DNA of 64,000 bases from Mactra quadrangularis (Eukaryota; Mollusca; Bivalvia; Venerida; Mactridae): NCBI GenBank assembly GCA_025267735.1, contig CM046297.1, forward strand, positions 25,756,011-25,820,010, written 5' to 3'. Position numbers and translations under genes: made by a program. Below, piece by piece: positions 11,850 through 23,068 of this stretch. A model generated the notes under the pieces. It saw nothing but the letters and a program-made list of their open reading frames with translations. It was not told where the DNA came from and searched no databases. The number at the start of each line of letters is the position of its first letter. Position 1 is the first letter of the stretch.

Positions 11850-14800
11850 ATATTGAAGCCAATGCCTAAACTTCCAGCGTTATCAAAATGACATTAAAAC
11901 ATCATCAACCATCAATAATATGAAATTATTACTGTCGGAAATAATGTCCATTGAGCCACGAACCGAACATAGGTTGATACGTAAAAAGAAGGACAAACGT
12001 GTTGCATAAGAAGGATGTATGAATAAACAGGGAACTTGAACGTTGCGTCAGAGCAACACTAATTATTTGATGCAGGCATGGCCCAGGGTCTCCATTGGCT
12101 TCACTATATTTGTTAACCTTATATAATTTTTCATTGATATTTTTAACTTACCATTACCCTGATAAATAAGTTTATCATCAAGTTCATTGGAAATCAGCCA
12201 TGTGTCAGGCTGTTGCTAATATCGTCTCTTGGACATCAGTTGATATCCTCCTAAAACACCACATTTTGTAATTATTGCAACCATCTTAATGTAAGAATCT
12301 CCGAACGAATGTATTCCGAGTTATAAACAGTATATCTAAAAGAAAACACCAACTTTAATTCCAAAGATAATTTATATCTTAGATGTTACACGTATTCAAA
12401 ATATCCGACTAAACGAAGAACAGAAACGAAATGAACGACCACGGTCTTAACTACACTTAAGTTTTTTTATGTGAAAGATGCACAAAAATCTCATGAACAA
12501 ACATTCATTAAATTGTAGGACTAGAGGGGCACCATATGGGAAAAAATAATACTTTCTATATATATTCTATTTTGATAAACATAATTTTATTATTTAAATG
12601 TATAATTCTGAAATAGTAATCTGCAATAGGTGTAAAGTAAAAATGGTTTTGTATCATTATTATAATTATTATGATGGTGAGCTGTGATTTAAGTAAGATA
12701 TACCCCCTCAAGCAGCCCAATATATTGCTAACGCGCCTCAGCTATCCAATATCTAACATATTAGGCCGTGAGCCAGATACACTTTTGCTCCCCCCCCCCA
12801 GGGGGAATTTTCAAGACCCATATTTTTTTATTCCCCTATCTGTCCTGAGTACAACAGTACAAAGTTTGCAAGTTTCCAGTGGGGCATTGCTGAGAAAATC
12901 AACTTTTAATTGTATAGGTATATAGCAATTTTTGTTCTATTTTTATCGATTTATTTTTGCAAAAACCATTCAATCGTGTTTGCAACACCAAGTTCTCTTG
13001 ATATTGTTTGTCAATTAAGAAGAAAATGTGTCTTTTGTGTTTTATAAAGGAAATTGTTGTTGATACTGAGCTCATAAGTACTTTAAAATGTAAGATACGT
13101 TACTGTGCCTTTGCGCGCAGACTATGGAACATAGCCACATAAAGTAGTCATAATACACTTGCTTTTTAAGATATACAATGTTGTTGCATGTAAGAATACG
13201 ATTTTTATCTTGTTCCTCAGAAATATTAACTTACACTCAGCTCTTAAACTTTGTCGCCAAGAGTGTTGAAACATACATAACCATAAAAAATCCATTTTTT
13301 TTTCAAATTAGAAAAGATATCATACTTGTAAAATATTTTAAAACATAAGATCAGATATGAATATATATGAAATAAAAACGATTGTCATTAAGTATTCAAT
13401 GACATTTCATTAAATTTCAAACTTTAGCAAAATTTTCGGGTAGACATTTAAACATGAAACATACATGACCATGGTTTTTCAACTAATGTGCAATATCTTA
13501 GTTGACTTCACGTTTACTAATTAGTCTCTCTAATGAACTCTTCATTTATGATTACTACTTTTGCCATTCCTCAGGACCGTCTAGAGATAATGCTGTCTAA
13601 AGTATCAAATGTAACATACGTGATGTAACATACGTTACCGTTAAAATGATATACCGATCTTACAGTGCGGAGAAGGGTTAAACGATAACATATTGAAAAT
13701 TGGTTTACACCAAAAATGTTATCCACAATGAATGAAGTCGTTATTATCTCATTGAAAAAAAAATGACATCTTCAACCAGAAGATGAACATGAAACTGTGT
13801 GCATCTCAATGGCTTTGATAAATTAAACTATGAAGATTTTTTAACCATTTCATGCAATATAAGCATAGAATCCTTCATAGCAATACTCAAATCGATATTT
13901 TTGCAATTCATTTGTTACTTCAATTCTTACTAAATGTAACCAAATCTCAAATGTAACCAAAGCGTCCTTTGTTCGCTTCTTATTCAATAAAACATGGTTT
14001 TATGAATTGTAACATACGTTACGTTTGGTTAGGTATGTTTCATATGAAATGTATCATAGTTGATGCTTGTTTGTTAGCTTGTTTCCCAATGTTTCGCTTT
14101 TTTGGAAACTTGAAACGTTTAAGTTCTGAATGTTTCTTTTATACCATGTCTTTAGTGTAAAGGAACACAAAATGTCGGTTGAATTTAACAGCAGCAAAAA
14201 AATGTAGTTGGACTTTTATAAACACACGTAACCACAGGTTGTTGTAATTCCTTACAACAAAAAACAGCACAATTTATGTCCGAATTTATTATTTTGTCGT
14301 AGATGAACTTAAATACATCGCGGAAGATTTTGTTTCAGAAATATTTAAGGGAACATGGTACATAAGCATGGTTAAACAAATTGATAATGATAAGAAAGCA
14401 AACACATCGTTCATGCAACAACGCCGATCTCTTATCTAATGGCAAACCCTTGAGGATGTAATTTTGGGTGACAAATGACTTTTTATAAGAAATAAGTATG
14501 CCAATACCTAATGGAATAATATAGGTGAACGTTTTGATTTTTTGCTTCAAAGTGATTACTACATGAACTTTGAACACAATTGATCTGTTATGTATTTCTG
14601 AGACTAATTTGTAACCTTTTAAACTCTTAATTTTAACATGTTTCCCTTAATTTTCAAGGTAATCCTTATTGATGTAATTAACAGTATTTAGATATGACAT
14701 AGTGCATAGAAAATAGTTTGTGCTACCATTAAATTATTTAAACTGTTGTACTGGGTGTGACAGATAAAATTGGAATGTGATAGTTTAAACAGTGTTGTTG

Positions 14801-15770
14801 TAACATACGTTACTACCTATTTCTTTCTTTAGGCATTCATAATTATGAACTTTTCGGTGAGTTAAGTATATAAACTTTTAAAATGTATTCATTGATTTTG
14901 ACTGTTCACGGCTATGGTACTTAAGTTTCTTTCGATTTTTCCAAGTTTGAAAGTCATTGTTTCAAGGTTTATAAATGTATTTCTGTAATTTTCCTTAAGT
15001 TGATTTAAAATTTAAGTCATATTTGAGGGAAGGGGCGTCCTGAATTTATCATTTTGTGGTAAATGTATTTCCAGTATCAACCATTTGCCTTCCTAAAGTG
15101 CTAAAATCATAGACAAACATACAAATAAAGAAGAAAAAATAAAGTTTTATTAGCGTGGTCCGTATAGAAACATACGTTACCATAAAAAATAGGTGCTTTT
15201 ATTCAAATAGGTGTAAAATTTATTTAGTCTGACTAACGAATGACCCTTCCCGTAAATACTTTATTCATTTATCCATCTTGTAAAACTTTTATTGATAACA
15301 GAAAGTTATCATTAAAATCAAGAAATAAAAATATGTAAAGTGGAGATTTCTTATATGGCTGACATAAGAGAACAGAGAAGCGATGCACTTGATTTGTTTC
15401 TATTTTTAGTCTTGCCAACACGAAAGTACTCTACCTGTCAAGTGACTCTCAGAAATAGCAAGAAATAAGGAACGCCAATCTGTCTTTTTTATTTATTGTT
15501 TTAGAAAAAATAGCATGTTCAAAACAAAACTAAGAACGTAATAGGAAAAAGCACCATTTTTGTGTTGAAAAGAGGTATGAAAAGAGTCCCTCAACATCCC
15601 TGCCTCCTCACATATTGGTGTTAAGAAATCACCACACTGCTTAGCATAGGAAATGCACAGGAATGACGTTACAGGGTAACCCAAAATCCAAATCGTTGTC
15701 AAAAACAAAATGGCTTCGTAATTAAGATGTGTCTAAATAGAATACCGGAGGACAGTAATAAGAACATTTT
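11850..15770. other. Gene-free stretch with a recurring GTAACATACGTTAC motif
   Basis: No coding exon can be supported. The segment holds a C-run at about 12790-12800 and scattered copies of gtaacatacgttac: exact or nearly so at 13611, 13624-13637, 14009-14022, 14800-14813 and 15168-15180, with degenerate forms at about 13090, 13270 and 13457. A short plus-strand frame at 12671-12925 has no recognisable domain. Confidence 0.5.
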
Positions 15771-15774
15771 GGCA

Positions 15775-17019
15775 AAGAAAATGGCCATAGGGGGTCATGA
15801 AGTTCAAAGTCCCAGAACTCTGTAAAGCCCCTACAAAACTATGCAAACTTTTATAAGTGAATTGCATCTACCTTGTGGGTTAAATAATCATACCATAGAT
15901 AATTACTTCCAGGAGGAGCGATGTCATATACTGGCTTTAAAAGCACTTATGGTTTTACCGGAAAATGAGAATGAGCGATATTTCAAAGTCCCATAAATCT
16001 GTAAAGCCCCAACAGAACTTTGCAAAGTTTTTATCAGTGAACTGTTACTTTCATGTGGGCTTAAAAATATACCATAGATAATTATTCCCAGGAAGGAGCA
16101 ATGTCTTAAACTTGCTTTAAAAGCACTTATGGTTTAAACCAAAAATGAGAATGGGCGATAATTCAAAGTCACATAACTCTGTAAGGCCTAAACAGAACTT
16201 TATAAACTTTTAACAATGAATGACCACCACGTTATGGGTTAAGCAAATCATACATTTGAAAATTCTCCATGTGGGGAGCAATGTTATATACTGGCTCAAG
16301 GTCTATTAAAGATTTGACCAGAAATGAGAATGGGCGATATTCCAAAGTCCCATAACTCTGTAAAGCCCCAGCACAACTTTGTAAACTTACATCAGTGAAT
16401 GCCTAGCATTATATGGGTTAAGAAAATCATAACCTTAAAAATTCCCCATGTGGGGAGCAATGTCATATACTGGCTCATGGTCTATTATGGATTTGACTCG
16501 AAAATGAGAATGAGCGATAATTCAAAGTCCCATAACTCTGTAATGCCCCAACAGAACTTTTTTAACTTTTATCAGTGAATGCCTACCACTACATTGGTTA
16601 AGAAAATCATATCCTTAAAAATTCCCCATGCGGGAGCAATGTCATATACTGGCTCAAAGATATGATGAATTTGACCGGAAAATGAGAATGGGCGATATTT
16701 CAAAGTCCCATAACTCTGTAAAGCCCCAACAGATCTTTGTAAACTTTAATCAGTGAATGCCTACCACTTTATGGGTTAAGAAAATCCTACCCATGAAAAT
16801 TCCCCGCGTGGGTATATACTGGCTCAAGGTCTGTTATGGATTTGACCAGAAAATGAGAATGGGTGATATTTCAAAGTCCCATAACTCTGTAAAGCCCCAA
16901 CAGAACTTTGCAAACTTTCATCAGTGAATGCCTACCACCATATGGGTTAAGAAAATCATACCCTTGAAAATTCCCCCTGGGGGGGAGCAATGTCATATAC
17001 TGGCTCAAGGTCTATATTG
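15775..17019. repeat. Satellite/minisatellite, 7 units of about 179 bp
   Basis: The anchor caaagtccc recurs at 15805, 15984, 16164 (here caaagtcac), 16343, 16523, 16701 and 16872, giving periods of 179, 180, 179, 180, 178 and 171. Each unit contains ccataactctgtaaagcccc and, in most, ccccatgtggggagcaatg, a small hairpin. The unit length is not a multiple of 3 and stops occur in all frames, so it is not coding. Confidence 0.85.
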
Positions 17020-17044
17020 GACAGCTGTCGTGATATATCCCTTA

Positions 17045-17190
17045 CATAAAACGCATTGTATTGATGACTTATGTTCACTTCGAACCAATTACCTTCGATT
17101 CTAAGTAGTTAGACGCACTACCTACGGATAAAATAAGGCAGGAATTGAGTGAACTTCGGAATAAATAAAAAACATACAAGTTAAAAATAT
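17045..17190. repeat. Unit-edge repeat (also at 24518-24665 and 61848-61980)
   Basis: The segment running from aacgcattgta through cttcgaaccaattaccttcg to aaggcaggaattgagtgaac is present three times in the window. It lies beside the hAT-like MITE in two copies and directly beside the BTB 5' flank in the third. Confidence 0.7.
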
Positions 17191-17194
17191 GTAA

Positions 17195-17447
17195 GTAAGC
17201 AGTGGCGGATCCAGCGGGGGGATCAGGGGGGTTTCGGACCCCTCCCCCAGAATTTGAAAAATGCACATGTCCATTAGTGTATTTCTTGAGTAGTACGAAG
17301 CAATTTTTCAAGGTGCTTAACATAGATTTAATGGTAATGTAGCTTTTATTGTCGATATGTTGCCTTTTTCTCTGCAAAATGTCTGTAATGTGGTCGTGGT
17401 TTGAGGTTCAGACACCCCCCTTTTAAAGTTCGAACCCCCCTAGAAAA
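17195..17447. mobile_element. hAT-like MITE, copy 1, right terminus lost
   Basis: Starts cagtggcggatccagcgggg and matches 24665-24936 nearly throughout, including the paired G-rich and C-rich blocks at both ends. The right end stops at cccctagaaaaaaatt, without the ttggatccgcccct terminus seen in copy 2. Confidence 0.65.
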
Positions 17448-17754
17448 AAATTATATTTCTTGCAATATTAATACTTTTTAGCGTTTGTTAATAATAATTG
17501 ATAAATCTAATTTTGTTTGCATTTAGACCGGCATTGTTCGTGAAACCGCTAAGCCAAGATTACATTCATTGTGTACATTTCGTACGGATCAAGTAGTGAG
17601 ATATGAGTTTTAACTTTAAAAGATAGAATGATCAAAGCGACATTTCATATTTATTTTCAATGATTAAATGTCTTTAATTTTGTCCTTATTTGCCAATACT
17701 TTTCATTTAAGTTGACTCGACCAACTGAATGTCTTAAACATAACTTTATTACCA

Positions 17755-17950
17755 GTACTCCCTCGTCCTTCAACGCGGACTAAACAATTCTTTCTCAACG
17801 AAGAAAGGTCGATATTTAAATATCGAACTTCCATTGAAGGTAAAGATCGGCATCATCAACGTTTTCACCGTAATCGTCATCATCATCGTCATCATCATCA
17901 ACGTTTTCATCCTCATCATCATCATTATCATCATTATTATTATTGCACAC
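17755..17950. repeat. Palindrome module (copy 2) plus TCA/ATC microsatellite
   Basis: Contains the perfect palindrome tcgatatttaaatatcga, followed by a degenerate (catcat)n run, about 17855-17945. The same site in the unit at 33.1 kb has expanded to about 250 bp. Confidence 0.65.
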
Positions 17951-18104
17951 AGTTAATGCACACATTAGATTTATGTCTTAGAGGTCATTTGTACACCTTG
18001 CTAACATTAAGATAATTAAGTTATAACGAAACAAATAACTAAGATAAAATGTGGTATACGTCGCAAACCAACTAATTACCTCTTTAATTATGAATACTTA
18101 TAAC

Positions 18105-18330
18105 GAACCCGGTGTCGGTCGTGCAGTTGGAAGCCAGTGTCCCGAAAGGGGTACAGATCCGAATCCCACCCGGGGAAGTTATACATGCATGAAATAATGG
18201 ACAGTTATTTATGTGGTGAGATTTCCAGCCTAGTGGGAGGGTAGATGAATAGTGTACTATAAACAAGGGCCAAGGGCAAGAAAATTAGTTGAGGTGCGCT
18301 GGACGCTGTAAAATAACACTTACATTGTGA
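18105..18330 (+). repeat. tRNA-like SINE, family B, copy 1
   Basis: The head contains ggtcgtgcagttggaagcca and gatccgaatcccacccgggg, spaced like degenerate A and B boxes. The body ends gaggtgcgctggacgctgta, then aaataac. Other copies are at 33525-33755 and (truncated) about 44620-44730. It lies just downstream of the BTB gene on the opposite strand. Confidence 0.6.
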
Positions 18331-18528
18331 TGATGCAGCGTTTAACAGTGTAAATATATATAATATATAAAATAAGTAGAGTATAAACATTTCACAAATA
18401 TAATAGATATGCATACATAAAGTTGATGTAACACGAATGATATTGTCATCAGTTATTTTCATACATGTGGACCCATCTATTGTTAGTCAGTTTGTCTAAC
18501 CAACACACCGCTCGTGTGTATGATTATT

Positions 18529-20460
18529 TCATTTGTTCAATACAAACAGGTACATTTGAATATCGTACATGCTATCTCTCATGTAGCCGGCTGAATATTC
18601 ACGAAAGCTTTTTACTTGAAAACTTTCGTTCAAAACGGTTTTTGTTGTTCCAGGTTGTCCGAGGGTAAATTCTTTTCTCTTCCGTATACTCTTGCTTCGA
18701 TCCATCCAGTTGACAATGTTTACAAAACATGTAATCTGGTTGGTATCATTCGTCGTAGAATGATTCTTGATATTGAGATAAATATTTTCTGAACACGAGG
18801 AGTATGTACTTATCTTTAATTCCATCGTATACGTACTATCGTTTAATCGCATATCAAACTTTTTTTCGATACCATACTCGAGTCTCAATGTCTTAAAATC
18901 CCCAATCATATTACCATTCTGGAATTGTGTGACCAAATTTTGCTCATTTGAAATTTCCTCTAAAAATCTATAGAACACCGTTCTAGTGTTATCAGGAAGA
19001 AATGCGTCTTTGCGATTTCCAGCCATTTTAGTAAGCATGTTTGCTTTAATCGCATTCATTAGGTCATCAGGAAATTCATGTTTGTCTTTAGCTTCTTCTA
19101 TCTCCTTGAGTGGTCTACTTGCAGCTACCTCGATGCATTGATCTCTAAGTTCCTTCAGGTCATACATAACAGCTGTCGTAAGTAGATGGTAAACATCCCC
19201 TTTGCCATTACTAGCTTCAAGTTGTGTGATTAAAACAGTCTCACATGATGATACTAAGTGAGCAACCTGATATTCATGAGCTAAAGGAAGCACGGCGTCG
19301 ACATTTTCACTTGTTATGCGTTTCAATGTGTTAGGATAAATACATCTCAGAAATTCGACAAATTCATTGAATTTCTTTTCAGGCAATGGAAACTCTTTTG
19401 CGATGCTTTCTTTAAAATGTCCTGAAAACATGGCCTTAAACACAGGAGATGCAAGTGCAAGTATCATCTTGTTTATGGGTATTGGTTTACCTTCTACGAT
19501 CAATGTCGCGTCAGAAGGAGAAATATCACAACCGAACTCTTCCATAAGAAAGCCTATTTCGTTTACATTTTCCTCGTCTTGCGTCTTATCAGCGTCCGTC
19601 AATGGTAATGATACTTCATTCTGCCAAATACAAAACGAAAAAAAAGAATGTTATATGATGGCAATTTCATTAACAAGCAACTAATTGAAAATGGATTACA
19701 TTGCATAAGTCATGTATTCTGAAGTGCAATGTTCGGGGGAATTAGACATTGTATTTCTGTTACACATTAATTCATGATTGAAGAAGGGAGATAATTCGAA
19801 AGAAAATATAATCTGTAGAAATTGTGAATTAATTTGTCTTGAATCAAAATATAATTTTTGACTTATTTGTCCTAAATATAGAAATTTAAGGATAAGTTGT
19901 TTATCACATTAATATTGCTCCTGGCCAATTATCAACAAACTAATTTCTCTTATGGAAACTACTAACTCTATAACTATGAAATCACTAATTAAATTTACCT
20001 AATTGGCTATCATACAACGAGAACAATAAAATAATTATTATTTTTTACAATGTGATTTAATGAATATGGCTATTATATTCAAAATAATATTGCATAGTGG
20101 TTTCTTGTAGCAGTTATTCAATCCAAAGATTCAAATCTTACACTTAATTAATATTTGAGTGAATGTATTTAATGTGATGTTTAAAAAATGACATGTGCGT
20201 AAGCTAGCTGACTAAATAACATTTCACATTAGATTTTGAACTAAATAACCGTTAAAACAACGGATAACTTAACACGCTTGTGTGAAACTAACATCTTACG
20301 TACTGGCGTCCTTCGATTCGTGGTTGAACAAACTCTCTGACAACTGAGCAAACCCGGCAAATATGAATGAACTAACAATTGATAAAATGATGACATTTTT
20401 AAATTTGTTAAACATAAAAAATAGTAATATCTTTATCAAAAATGTTCTCACCTCCGCCAT
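18529..20460 (-). CDS. BTB/POZ protein with C-terminal MATH-like domain, intact copy A
   Basis: Two exons: 20452-20460 (ATG GCG GAG, then GTGAGA donor) and 18529-19620 (acceptor tttggcag), intron 831 bp, phase 0, 366 residues. The open frame of the large exon alone begins only at TTG, so the upstream Met-Ala-Glu exon supplies the start. A TATA-like site lies about 110 bp upstream. Residues about 38-138 form a BTB fold (DATLIVEG, MILALASPVFKAMFSGHFKE, LAHEYQVAHLVSSCE). A helical region follows to about 225. Residues about 260-366 resemble a MATH/TRAF beta-sandwich, ending FREYSAGYMRDSMYDIQMYL. Proteins of this class usually act as Cullin-3 adaptors, with BTB binding the ligase and MATH the substrate; that role is inferred. 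The N-terminal part and intron are almost identical to the copy at 44930-46857, while the C-terminal part differs. Order is BTB then MATH, opposite to nematode BATH proteins. Confidence 0.85.
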
Positions 20461-20564
20461 GATATTGATTACAATCTGTTTTATCGAATATTAAACAATC
20501 ACTTATGTCCTTTGTAATCAACTGCACATAAGCAGATCTCGTAACGTTTTATATGTTGCATGTA

Positions 20565-20655
20565 TATACTTTATAAAACAGTTTCAACTGAATGATCAAG
20601 ATGTATAGGTTTAAACAGTGTCAATACATTTTTCAAAAACAGCTTTCATTCAATA
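20565..20655 (-). promoter_or_regulatory. Putative core promoter of BTB copy A
   Basis: Read on the minus strand: a block at 20635-20653 (plus: aaaacagctttcattcaat), then tgatcattca (20589-20598), then TATAAA (20570-20575), about 110 bp before the ATG. The first two blocks recur upstream of the first exon in five other family copies (34.3, 38.9, 47.0, 53.5 and 62.2 kb), including copies that have lost the gene. Confidence 0.5.
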
Positions 20656-21243
20656 CATTATTACTATTTATACACGTAAAAAAAAAGTATATCTTTTGCC
20701 AATATAGTTAGACAAAAACATAATAAAATAATTCAATTCGATAGAGTGAATGTAAAACAACTAATCGATTAAATCGTTATTCATACTAACGGTAGGTTAA
20801 ATATAACTACACTTGTCATCCTTGTTTAGGCACAGGCGATCTTCGTCTATGGCACTTATACATATGCTTAAAATTAAAATGTATGCCATCTAATTTTGGG
20901 AAAATAACGCGATATTTGATATATTTACATGTTTTAACTTGACGCGTCGATTTAACAAAAGAATAATCTATCTCCCAAAACTAGTGATGAATGAATATAC
21001 TGCGAAATATATGAATATTATCTACATGAAAACAAGTGAGTTATACCTAAACTCTTTTTCACTGTGCCAAACGTACTAAATAATAAATTGTGTTTTCAAA
21101 AGAACAAATACTTTAAAACTGCCACACACTATTGTAGACTCATGAGTTTCCCCTAAAAACAGATGAATCTAGTAGTAGAAGTACAATAGCATGCTTTGTT
21201 TTGACAATTGATTGTTCGTTCATTCGTTGTTGAAAAGTTCGTA

Positions 21244-22640
21244 AGCCGCGATCGTGGCGTAGTAGTTAGCATGCCTGACTTCGAATCCGGAGATCGCGGG
21301 TTCCAGCCCGGTTGCGGTAGTTTAGTTTAAACAATATTTATTTATCAAATAAGTACATATACAATAGTATAAACATGAAAAAATTGAGGATTGAAGAGAT
21401 AGCATAGCTAATTTTGAACTTCTCTCCTCAGACATTTTTAAGGAAAGAGATACTTGTGGGTTTAAAACCGCTTTTTCGATCTTAAAACCACACGTTTCCC
21501 TTTAAAATACAAAATTATTTGTACCGGTTATAACTGGTAATATTGTATTAATATATATAGAAAACAAGGAAAAAATACATACAAACAAAAACTAGAAAAC
21601 AGAAAGAAAAGAAAAAGAAAAAAAACATCATGACATGAGAATAGGAGATATGATGCAGTTAAGTGCTAAGTGAGTACAGTAAAGGAGAAAAGACGAGAAA
21701 ATGTATACAGGTCGGTCAGCTATAAGTGTGATATATTAGAGGATGAGTGGCCAAAACAATTTAGTCAAATCGTTTTGATTGTTTGATATAACTGTGTACA
21801 TGCCTAAACAGTTCAATATTTGTCGTCAAATCAAAGGCTTGATCCCCGTTTAAGAGTTGGTGCACCGTTACTGGTATAACATTTTGTATGTTTTCAAAAA
21901 GTACTAGTCGTTGTTGTTGAAATAACGGACATTCTAGAAAGTAATGCTCGGTGGTTTCTATTTTGCCGCATGGACAGAAGGGGTTATTTATAATGTTTTT
22001 GAGAAAAGATGTTCTCGAAGATTACTACAGTGTGTTCTTATTCGGGTATGTAATATTGATGTTGATCTGTCACCAACATAAAAGTATTTCGGAACTGATT
22101 GTATTTGATTTAAGGTAGCCAAACCACGTTTAAAGGACGAGAGGGATTGTGGCTCTCATAGTTCATTTGGAAGAGCGTTCCATGCTGCTATTGTTGCTGG
22201 TATGAAAGATTTTGCATAGAGATTAGTATTACAGAAAACGTTACGAGTTTGTGAAGCATTTCTCAAGTTGTAAGCAGATGTTTCGGATATCGTACTAGGG
22301 ATAAGATCTATTAAGTACTGAGGAGCGAGTCCGTGCTTTATTTTAAAAAAATGTATAAGTCTATGATTTTCTCGTCGCTGTTTTAGTGGAATAAAGCCAG
22401 TTTCATGGTAAAGTTTATCAATTGAGACTAATTTAGTTGTGCCAGATATGATTCTCAGAGCTTCTAGTTGGACGTTTCAAGCAAAGTTTCGTCTTGCGTT
22501 ACAAGATTTGACCATATAACATCAAGTTAGTACAAATGAAAGAAAAGTGTCAAGGAAACTTATAGTAGGAAGAGCTGACCGTCGTATAAGCGTCCTAGAA
22601 CTAAATACGTTTTGAATACGACGTTAAAAAAAGAAGAAAA
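21244..22640 (+). repeat. SINE family A, copy 2, split by a LINE fragment
   Basis: The tRNA-like head (ccgcgatcgtggcgtagtag to cagcccggttgcgg) is at 21244-21319. The body resumes at agttagtacaaatgaaagaa (22525) and ends gaatacgacgttaaaaaaag. About 50 bp of the SINE seen in other copies is replaced by the inserted LINE. Confidence 0.7.
21325..22520 (-). mobile_element. 5'-truncated non-LTR retrotransposon, 3' end with CCHC-like knuckle
   Basis: Minus-strand reading gives LEALRIISGTTKLVSIDKLY, then LIHFFKIKHGLAPQYLIDL, then SFIPATIAAWNALPNEL, a stop, and finally NPFCPCGKIETTEHYFLECP. This is the usual C-terminus of a LINE ORF2 after the reverse transcriptase, with a Cys-x-Cys...His...Cys cluster. 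Stops and a frame change show decay. The reverse transcriptase core is absent, as expected from 5' truncation during target-primed insertion. The clade is not certain, but the C-terminus is jockey/CR1-superfamily-like. Confidence 0.75.
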
Positions 22641-22859
22641 CTAGAAGAATAGACAAGTTCGTACTTAATATTATACGTGTTTGTGTAAACACTAATATAA
22701 ATCGATACATTCCAAAGGTTGTGCAGTATTGAAGATAAAGGTTGAATGGTTTTTAACCACCACACCTTAGTCAATAATACTTGTATTGGTAAAACGTTTT
22801 ACTATTAGACCAATAGGACACTCCTAAACATAATACAATTTAATATTCGGACAATTTTC

Positions 22860-22985
22860 TTTACTAGCAGTCGAATACATTTCACAATGACTCTACAATT
22901 GCTTCAACAACGAAGAAAGATCGATATTCAAATATCGAATTTCCATAGAAGATAAAATTTTCCGCGAGCGGAGCACGATTTTACT
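22860..22985. repeat. Palindrome-bearing module, copy 3
   Basis: Contains tcgatattcaaatatcga and ttttccgcgagcggagcacg, matching 10610-10745 and 48110-48230. It lies on the promoter side of BTB copy A, while a related module lies on the 3' side at 17755. Confidence 0.55.
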
Positions 22986-23068
22986 AAGGTCATTTCATGC
23001 TTGTCAAATTTTATTTTACAAAGCTTAAATGTGGGCATTGTTTATGTAGAGAACATAATTACTATTAT

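Noticed and set aside
12671..12925. 84-codon frame with a C-run
   Set aside because: It includes the homopolymer cccccccccc and has no domain or splice context.
17075..17377. 100-codon frame also seen at 24589-24843
   Set aside because: It runs across the unit-edge repeat and hAT-like MITE, and the two copies differ by indels and have no domain.
18529..19602. BTB frame starting at 19602
   Set aside because: The first codon there is TTG. The splice acceptor at 19621 and the upstream ATG exon at 20460 give a standard start.
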